Notes under the pieces: generated by a model | Databases searched by the model: none | Seen by the model: the letters and a program-made list of their open reading frames with translations, nothing else | What the model was told of the DNA's origin: nothing | In this document: positions 58,953-64,000 of the stretch, in pieces | Position numbering within the stretch: position 1 is the first letter of the stretch | How the letters are laid out: each line of letters begins with the position of its first letter | Position numbers and translations under genes: made by a program | Origin: Nocardioides sp. Root122 | Lineage (GTDB): Bacteria; Actinomycetota; Actinomycetes; Propionibacteriales; Nocardioidaceae | Assembly (NCBI RefSeq): GCF_001425025.1 | Contig: NZ_LMDE01000012.1 | Coordinates: forward strand, 124,101 to 188,100 | Length of the DNA stretch: 64,000 bases | Direction: 5' to 3'

Positions 58953-59594
58953 GTGAACCAGAACTCCAGCCCAGCCCTCTCGCCTGAGATGAACGGCGCC
59001 GGTGGGATGTATGGCCTCGACGACCACATCTACCAGCGCCTCCTCCGCGAGCGCATCGTCTTCCTCGGTTCGGAGGTGCGCGACCAGAACGCCAACGCGA
59101 TCTGCGCCCAGCTCCTGCTGCTCTCCGCCGAGGACCCGGAGGCCGACATCTTCCTCCACATCAACAGCCCCGGCGGCTCGGTCGACGCCGGCATGGCGAT
59201 CTACGACACGATGAACTACATCCCCAACGACGTGGCGACCGTCGGCATGGGCCTTGCGGCCTCGATGGGCCAGTTCCTGCTGTGCGCCGGCACCAAGGGC
59301 AAGCGCTACGCCCTGCCCCACGCGCGCATCATGATGCACCAGCCGTCCTCGGGGATGGGTGGATCGGCCTCCGACATCAAGATCCAGGCCCAGCAGTCGC
59401 TGCACATCAAGAAGGTGCTGCTCGACCTGATCGCCGAGCACACCGGCCAGAGCGTCGAGCAGGTCGTCGCCGACGCCGACCGTGACCGTTGGTTCACCGC
59501 CGACCAGGCGGTCGAGTACGGCCTGGTCGACCAGGTGATCACCAGTGCCCGCGAGGCAGCCGACGAGGGTCGCCCGGCCCGGACCAAGGACTGA
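58953..59594 (+). CDS. clpP1: ATP-dependent Clp protease proteolytic subunit 1
   Basis: A 213-residue serine protease. Catalytic Ser104 ([11 protein letters not shown]), His129 (MMHQPSSG) and the Asp in DADRDRWF form the triad; the handle helix and [21 protein letters not shown] end the fold. GTG 58953 has TAGTGT 7 nt upstream (leaderless). Actinobacterial ClpP1 and ClpP2 form a mixed tetradecamer, activated with ClpX or ClpC1. The gene is followed by clpP2 after 2 nt. Confidence 0.95.
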   Translation: MNQNSSPALSPEMNGAGGMYGLDDHIYQRLLRERIVFLGSEVRDQNANAICAQLLLLSAEDPEADIFLHINSPGGSVDAGMAIYDTMNYIPNDVATVGMGLAASMGQFLLCAGTKGKRYALPHARIMMHQPSSGMGGSASDIKIQAQQSLHIKKVLLDLIAEHTGQSVEQVVADADRDRWFTADQAVEYGLVDQVITSAREAADEGRPARTKD

Positions 59595-59596
59595 AC

Positions 59597-60205
59597 ATGA
59601 ACTACTACATCCCGCAGTGGGAAGAGCGCACCTCCTACGGCTTCCGCCGCATCGACCCCTACGCCAAGCTCTTCGAAGAGCGCATCATCTACCTCGGCAC
59701 GCCGATCAGCGACGACGTCGCCAACGCGGTCATCGCCCAGCTCATGTGCCTGGAGACGATGAACCCCGACACCGACATCAGCATCTACATCAACAGCCCC
59801 GGTGGCTCGTTCACGGCGCTGACGGCGATCTACGACACGATGAAGTTCATCAAGCCCGACGTGCAGACCGTGTGCCTGGGCCAGGCGGCCTCGGCGGCCG
59901 CGATCCTGCTCGGCGCCGGCGCCAAGGGCAAGCGGATGGCGCTGCCCAACAGTCGCATCCTGATCCACCAGCCCTACACCGAGGGCACGTTCGGCCAGAC
60001 CTCCGACATCGAGATCCAGGCCAACGAGATCCTCCGGATGCGCGAGCTCCTGGAGAAGATGATCGCCGAGTCGAGCGGCAAGGACATCGAGCAGGTCAGC
60101 CGCGACATCGAGCGCGACAAGATCCTGACCGCCGAGCAGGCCGTCGAGTACGGCCTCATCGACGCGGTGATCGAGTCGCGCAAGGGCGCCCCGGCGCTCG
60201 CCTGA
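59597..60205 (+). CDS. clpP2: ATP-dependent Clp protease proteolytic subunit 2
   Basis: A 202-residue paralogue of ClpP1. Ser99 (LGQAASAAAILL), His124 (ILIHQPYTEGT) and Asp in RDIERDKILTAEQAVEYGLID form the triad. The N-terminus MNYYIPQWEERTSYGFRRID is typical of the actinobacterial second ClpP subunit, which makes the ClpX contacts in mycobacteria. It starts 2 nt after clpP1, indicating one transcript. Confidence 0.95.
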   Translation: MNYYIPQWEERTSYGFRRIDPYAKLFEERIIYLGTPISDDVANAVIAQLMCLETMNPDTDISIYINSPGGSFTALTAIYDTMKFIKPDVQTVCLGQAASAAAILLGAGAKGKRMALPNSRILIHQPYTEGTFGQTSDIEIQANEILRMRELLEKMIAESSGKDIEQVSRDIERDKILTAEQAVEYGLIDAVIESRKGAPALA

Positions 60206-60240
60206 GGCACACCACAACAATGATCGGCGACATCTCGTGT

Positions 60241-60261
60241 CCGGCCCCCGACGGGGGCCGG
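60241..60261. terminator. Hairpin between clpP2 and clpX
   Basis: A 9-bp perfect stem (CCGGCCCCC / GGGGGCCGG) with loop GAC. It probably reduces read-through from clpP1P2 into clpX, which would then rely on its own promoter within 60262-60320. Confidence 0.65.
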
Positions 60262-60340
60262 CACGGGGTACCGTCGTGGGGCCCGTTGCAGGGTGATGAC
60301 AGCCGGGACCCCCGTCCGGCGAGACTGGAGGACACGACTC

Positions 60341-61621
60341 GTGGCACGTATCGGTGACGGTGGCGACCTGCTCAAGTGCAACTTCTGCGGAAAGAGCCAG
60401 AAGCAGGTCAAGAAGCTCATCGCAGGACCCAATGTCTACATCTGCGACGAGTGCATCGAGCTCTGCAACGAGATCATCGAGGAGGAGCTCGCCGAGGGCT
60501 CGGAGGTGAGCCTCGAGGAGCTCCCCAAGCCGCGGGAGATCTTCGAGTTCCTCAACTCCTACGTCATCGGCCAGGAGCACGCCAAGAAGTCCCTCGCCGT
60601 CGCGGTCTACAACCACTACAAGCGCGTCCAGTCCGGCCTCCAGCCCGTCTCGGGCAAGGCCAAGGACGACGTGGTCGAGGTCGCCAAGTCGAACATCCTG
60701 GTGATCGGCCCGACCGGCTGCGGCAAGACCTACCTCGCCCAGACCCTCGCCCGGATGCTCAACGTCCCGTTCGCGATCGCCGACGCCACGGCGCTCACCG
60801 AGGCCGGCTACGTCGGTGAGGACGTCGAGAACATCCTGCTCAAGCTCATCCAGGCCGCCGACTACGACGTCAAGAAGGCCGAGACGGGCATCATCTACAT
60901 CGACGAGATCGACAAGGTGGCCCGCAAGTCGGAGAACCCCTCGATCACGCGCGACGTCTCCGGTGAGGGCGTGCAGCAGGCACTGCTGAAGATGCTGGAG
61001 GGCACGACCGCGTCGGTGCCCCCGCAGGGCGGTCGCAAGCACCCGCACCAGGAGTTCATCCAGATCGACACTACCAACATCCTCTTCATCGTGGGTGGTG
61101 CCTTCGCCGGCCTCGAGCAGATCATCGAGCAGCGCGTCGGCAAGAAGTCCCTCGGCTTCACCGCGGAGGTGCGCGGGGCCGCCGAGCGCGAGGGCGACGA
61201 CCTGCTCGCGCAGGTCCGTCCCGAGGACCTCACCAAGTTCGGCCTGATCCCCGAGTTCATCGGCCGCCTGCCGCTCATCGCGAGCGTCAGCAAGCTCGAC
61301 CGCGAGGCGCTCGTCCAGATCCTCACCGAGCCGCGCAACGCGCTCGTCAAGCAGTACCAGAAGCTCTTCGACCTCGACGGGGTCGAGCTCGAGTTCACCG
61401 ACGACGCCATCGACTCGATCGCCGAGGCTGCGCTCGAGCGGGGCACCGGCGCTCGCGGACTTCGCGCCATCATCGAAGAGGTCCTCCTCTACGTCATGTA
61501 CGACGTCCCCTCCCGCGGCGACGTGGCCAAGGTGATCGTCACCCGCGAGGTCGTCGAGGACGAGGTCGCCCCGACGCTGGTCCTGCGTGAGTCCGAGGCG
61601 AAGAAGAAGAAGTCCGCCTGA
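60341..61621 (+). CDS. clpX: Clp protease ATP-binding subunit ClpX
   Basis: A 426-residue AAA+ unfoldase. The N-terminal zinc-binding domain uses Cys13, Cys16, Cys35 and Cys38 (CNFC...CDEC). Walker A GPTGCGKT is at 123-130, Walker B IIYIDEID near 183-190, the pore loop GYVGEDVE, and sensor II in [10 protein letters not shown]. It feeds unfolded substrates to ClpP1P2. GTG 60341 has GGAGG 8 nt upstream. The C-terminus ends in a Lys-rich KKKKSA. Confidence 0.96.
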   Translation: MARIGDGGDLLKCNFCGKSQKQVKKLIAGPNVYICDECIELCNEIIEEELAEGSEVSLEELPKPREIFEFLNSYVIGQEHAKKSLAVAVYNHYKRVQSGLQPVSGKAKDDVVEVAKSNILVIGPTGCGKTYLAQTLARMLNVPFAIADATALTEAGYVGEDVENILLKLIQAADYDVKKAETGIIYIDEIDKVARKSENPSITRDVSGEGVQQALLKMLEGTTASVPPQGGRKHPHQEFIQIDTTNILFIVGGAFAGLEQIIEQRVGKKSLGFTAEVRGAAEREGDDLLAQVRPEDLTKFGLIPEFIGRLPLIASVSKLDREALVQILTEPRNALVKQYQKLFDLDGVELEFTDDAIDSIAEAALERGTGARGLRAIIEEVLLYVMYDVPSRGDVAKVIVTREVVEDEVAPTLVLRESEAKKKKSA

Positions 61622-61762
61622 CCTCCTGCCGGTCACGGCGACCTCCTCACACGCCCCGCTCCGTCATGCGACGGTGAGCCGATGCGGTCGGGTCGCGATG
61701 ACGGATCGGCCAGCGGGCACGACGCCTGCTCGATCGGCGCCGCAGCACGCGGCGTGACCCGC

Positions 61763-61779
61763 AGGGACTAGTCGTCCCT
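61763..61779. terminator. Hairpin downstream of clpX
   Basis: A 6-bp perfect stem (AGGGAC / GTCCCT) with loop TAGTC in the 250-nt region between clpX and the coiled-coil gene. The rest of this region shows no gene I can support; its last 60 nt resemble the segment upstream of the small paralogue at 62818. Confidence 0.45.
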
Positions 61780-61871
61780 AGTCATTTCGGACTATTCGGG
61801 GCCATCGACCGTGCCTCTGCGTCATGACCCGTTCAGACTGACGTCACGTCTGCATGTGGGAAGGGGAACCC

Positions 61872-62735
61872 GTGGGGGTTGATCAGAAGCGGCCGCTCGC
61901 CGGGTTCGCCCTGGTGGCGGTGCTGTGCGCCGTCCTGATGACGCTCTCGGTGAGCCGGGGATGGGGGCTTGACCTGATCCACCCGGGCCGGCCGATCGTG
62001 TCCGCGAGTCAGGCCGAGAAGGCCCCGCACGACCCACGGCCCGCCGAGCCGACCGCCGACGAGACGACGGTGAGCGTCCCCGTCGAGCTGAGCGCCCAGC
62101 CGTTGGGAACGGCGCGCGGCGTCGTGGCCCGAGCAGGCCGTTCGCAGGCGCGTCCCGTCCGGGCGGCGGGTCACTCCGTGTCGCCCGTGCGCAGCACCAG
62201 CACCGGCGGCGACGACGAGCAGGCCGAGCCCGAGATGGAGGACGACACCACCCAGACGGAGGACGAGGCCGAGCAGCAGGCCGAGCAGGAAGCCACCAAG
62301 GCGCAGCGCGAGGCCGAGCGGGAGGCCGCCAAGGCGCAGCGCGAGGCCGAGCGGGAGGCCGCGAAGGCGGCCCGTGAGGCCGAGCACGCGGCAGTGAAGG
62401 CCGCTCGCGACGCAGAGCGGGATGCCGCCAAGGCCACCCGCCAGGCAGAGCACGAGGCCGCCAAGGCGGCTCGCGAGGCCGAGCACGCCGTGGAGAAGGC
62501 CGCTCGCGACGCGGAGCGCGAGGCCGCGAAGGCGGCCCGTGAGGCCGAGCACGCGGCAGTGAAGGCCGCTCGCGACGCGGAGCGCGAGGCCGCGAAGGCG
62601 GCCCAGCAGGCCGCGAACGAGGCGGCGAAGGCCACGCGTGATGCCGAGCGGGAGGCCGCCGAGGCCGCTCGGGAGGCCGAGCGGGAGGCGGCGGAGGCCG
62701 CTCGTGACGCCGCGAAGGCCGCCCGTCACCCCTGA
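61872..62735 (+). CDS. Membrane-anchored hendecad coiled-coil protein
   Basis: A 287-residue protein. GTG 61872 is preferred (GGGAAGGGGAA 3-6 nt before it); the ATG at 61854 adds six residues. One N-terminal helix (LAGFALVAVLCAVLMTLSV), a disordered Pro/Ser-rich spacer, then from about residue 135 some twelve 11-residue repeats of the type AAKAAREAE(H/R)(A/E) until the end. The 33-nt units differ mostly silently. Hendecad repeats form long, near-straight coiled coils, so this is probably an extended rod on the cell surface or in the envelope. I do not recognise a family. A small paralogue of its N-terminus follows at 62818. Confidence 0.75.
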   Translation: MGVDQKRPLAGFALVAVLCAVLMTLSVSRGWGLDLIHPGRPIVSASQAEKAPHDPRPAEPTADETTVSVPVELSAQPLGTARGVVARAGRSQARPVRAAGHSVSPVRSTSTGGDDEQAEPEMEDDTTQTEDEAEQQAEQEATKAQREAEREAAKAQREAEREAAKAAREAEHAAVKAARDAERDAAKATRQAEHEAAKAAREAEHAVEKAARDAEREAAKAAREAEHAAVKAARDAEREAAKAAQQAANEAAKATRDAEREAAEAAREAEREAAEAARDAAKAARHP

Positions 62736-62817
62736 GCTGGTCTAGTCCTGACCGGGCGTCGACAGAAATGTCGGCCCGAACCGTGTCATGGACCCGCGTG
62801 ACCCACGTCTCGTCTGC

Positions 62818-62916
62818 ATGTGGGGCGAAGACCCGTTGAGGGCTGAGGAGAAGCGACCGATCATCGCGGCGGTGCTGGTCGCCGTGCTGTGCGTGGTCCT
62901 GGTCGTCCTCGTGTGA
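62818..62916 (+). CDS. Mini membrane protein, paralogue of the upstream N-terminus (32 aa)
   Basis: A short ORF MWGEDPLRAEEKRPIIAAVLVAVLCVVLVVLV that aligns with the start of the hendecad protein (MWEGEP...DQKRPLAGFALVAVLCAVLM) both in protein and in the upstream DNA (each preceded by CGTCTGCATGTGG). It contains one membrane helix and stops where the other continues. By analogy the used start may be TTG 62836. It is either a tiny functional membrane peptide or the remnant of a duplicated gene. Confidence 0.5.
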   Translation: MWGEDPLRAEEKRPIIAAVLVAVLCVVLVVLV

Positions 62917-62927
62917 GGCAGGGGGAC

Positions 62928-62961
62928 GCCCGGCTGCGGCTTCGTGGGTCCGCAGCCGGGC
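62928..62961. terminator. Bidirectional terminator between the mini protein and valS
   Basis: A 12-bp perfect stem (GCCCGGCTGCGG / CCGCAGCCGGGC) with a 10-nt loop in the convergent gap before the valS stop at 62986. Confidence 0.85.
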
Positions 62962-62985
62962 CATTCCCCCGGACGTGTGCTCGGC

Positions 62986-64000
62986 TCAGGCGTCGGTCGG
63001 CGCGAGCTCGGCGGTGACGCGCAGCTCGGTGGCCGACTCGTCGGTGGTGAACACCAGATCGCCCACGATCGTGCCGACCGCGCGGAGGTCGTCCTGGGCC
63101 TCCCGGGCCGCGGTGACGAGGTGCTCGGGCCCAGTGATCTCGACGCGGGAGAGCGGCGCGCGCATCTTGGCCTTGGCCTGTGACTTCGCCCCGCGGATGC
63201 CGGTGAGGGCGGCGGCGACGGCATCGAGGACCAGCGGCTGCGCGGCCGCGGCGGAGCCGAGGTCGGCGGCCGTCGGCCATGCGGCGTGGTGGATCGAGCC
63301 GTCCTGCCACCACGACCACACCTCCTCGGTGGCGTACGGCAGGAAGGGCGCGAGCAGCCGCAGCTGGGTGTGCAGCGCGATGGCGAGGGTGGCCTTGGCC
63401 GACTCGGTCGCGACGCCGCCGTCGGTGTCGTACGCGCGCTCCTTGACCAGCTCGAGGTAGTCGTCGCAGAACTCCCAGAAGAACTTCTCGGTGACTTCCA
63501 GCGCGGTCGTGTAGTCGTAGGCGTCGAATGCCTCGGTCGCCCTGCGGACCACGATCTCGAGACGACCGAGGAGCGCACAGTCCACCGCGGCGCTGACGGC
63601 GCTGGGGACCAAGGTGGTCGCACCGACGTTGCCGAGGACGAACTTGGACGCGTTGAGGACCTTCATCGCCAGGCGTCGGCCGACCTTCATCTGCGACTCG
63701 TCGAAGGGCGAGTCGAGTCCCGGGCGGCCGATGGCGGCGCGCCAGCGGACGGCGTCGGCGCCGTAGGTGCCGAGGATGTCGGTCGGGACGACGACGTTGC
63801 CCTTCGACTTCGACATCTTCTTGCGGTCGGGGTCGACGATGAAGCCGGAGATCATCGCGTGCGACCACGGCACGGCCTGGAACTCGTAGTCGGAGCGGAC
63901 CACGCGGGAGAACAGCCAGGTGCGGATGATGTCGTGCGCCTGCGTGGCGAGGTCGTAGGGGAAGACGCGCTGGAACAGGTCGTCGTCGACCTCCCACATG
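62986..64000 (-). CDS. valS: Valyl-tRNA synthetase, C-terminal part
   Basis: The window ends inside valS. The visible 338 codons include [25 protein letters not shown], the [24 protein letters not shown] block with the KMSKS motif, and the anticodon-binding domain ([45 protein letters not shown]). The C-terminus is short, without a long coiled coil, and ends near the family domain that binds tRNA-Val. In actinobacteria valS commonly lies close to clpX, as here. Confidence 0.93.
   Translation of the reverse strand, partial: MWEVDDDLFQRVFPYDLATQAHDIIRTWLFSRVVRSDYEFQAVPWSHAMISGFIVDPDRKKMSKSKGNVVVPTDILGTYGADAVRWRAAIGRPGLDSPFDESQMKVGRRLAMKVLNASKFVLGNVGATTLVPSAVSAAVDCALLGRLEIVVRRATEAFDAYDYTTALEVTEKFFWEFCDDYLELVKERAYDTDGGVATESAKATLAIALHTQLRLLAPFLPYATEEVWSWWQDGSIHHAAWPTAADLGSAAAAQPLVLDAVAAALTGIRGAKSQAKAKMRAPLSRVEITGPEHLVTAAREAQDDLRAVGTIVGDLVFTTDESATELRVTAELAPTDA

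Noticed and set aside
62290-62720. CRISPR or satellite array in the 33-nt repeats after clpX
   Set aside because: The repeats stay in one reading frame and encode a regular 11-residue coiled coil, so they are coding.

Overview
This window is high-GC actinobacterial chromosome, most likely from Nocardioides or another member of the Nocardioidaceae. The support is the strong G/C third-position bias, the actinobacterial families present (PrsW, FUSC, MalT/LAL LuxR regulators, tandem-hotdog thioesterase, group II truncated haemoglobin) and the gene order glbO - pepN - DsbA-like nitroreductase - rpiB - nei - tig - clpP1 - clpP2 - clpX - valS, which I recall as conserved with Mycobacterium tuberculosis (Rv2470 down to Rv2448c). 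The ssb paralogue, ettA and thioesterase genes further left extend that resemblance. The genus assignment is inference from sequence style and synteny.

Layout. 1-4200: tail of a universal stress protein, a FUSC membrane protein, a secreted phospholipase-D-like protein and a small secreted coiled-coil protein. 4201-22092: an apparent tRNA-His-anchored genomic island, bounded by a 68-bp direct repeat (2 mismatches) covering the 3' end of tRNA-His and its terminator. It carries a TetR/DUF4386 pair with twin operators, two MFS exporters, a Cys-rich mini-protein, a membrane alpha/beta hydrolase, two very large LuxR regulators, a DJ-1-family enzyme, a broken alcohol dehydrogenase, a flavin disulfide reductase divergent from an XRE-cupin regulator, and DUF/DUF2306 membrane proteins. 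A 29-codon ORF resembling an integrase N-terminus sits beside the tRNA end, so the island looks immobilised.

22092-42100: orn, a MauE/DsbA pair, adenosine deaminase, aldo-keto reductase, acyltransferase (its end runs antisense into tRNA-Arg), a cation symporter preceded by a Cys-containing leader peptide, a secreted protein, an RlmC-like methyltransferase, aminopeptidase P, a PrsW protease translationally coupled to two dynamin-like GTPases, an SSB paralogue, EttA, MarR, thiolase and TetR. The TetR faces a 60-residue membrane protein across a large palindrome.

42100-64000: thioesterase, truncated haemoglobin, MscS channel, two small actinobacterial proteins, a 31-nt periodic repeat cluster, pepN, nitroreductase-like DsbA protein, metG, LURP-one protein, esterase, rpiB, nei, a SpoIIE-type phosphatase, tRNA-Gly, tRNA-Pro, tig, phosphotransferase/MarR, clpP1-clpP2-clpX, a hendecad coiled-coil membrane protein followed by a tiny paralogue of its N-terminus, and the C-terminal part of valS.

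The core genes cover protein folding and turnover (tig, Clp, pepN, pepP), translation (metG, valS, tRNAs, ettA) and repair. Many core genes have a TAGGGT/TAGGCT hexamer 6-8 nt before the start codon, suggesting leaderless transcription. The most interesting items are the tRNA-His island with its shared palindromic operator, the candidate cysteine attenuator, the 31-nt repeat cluster and the PrsW-dynamin operon.
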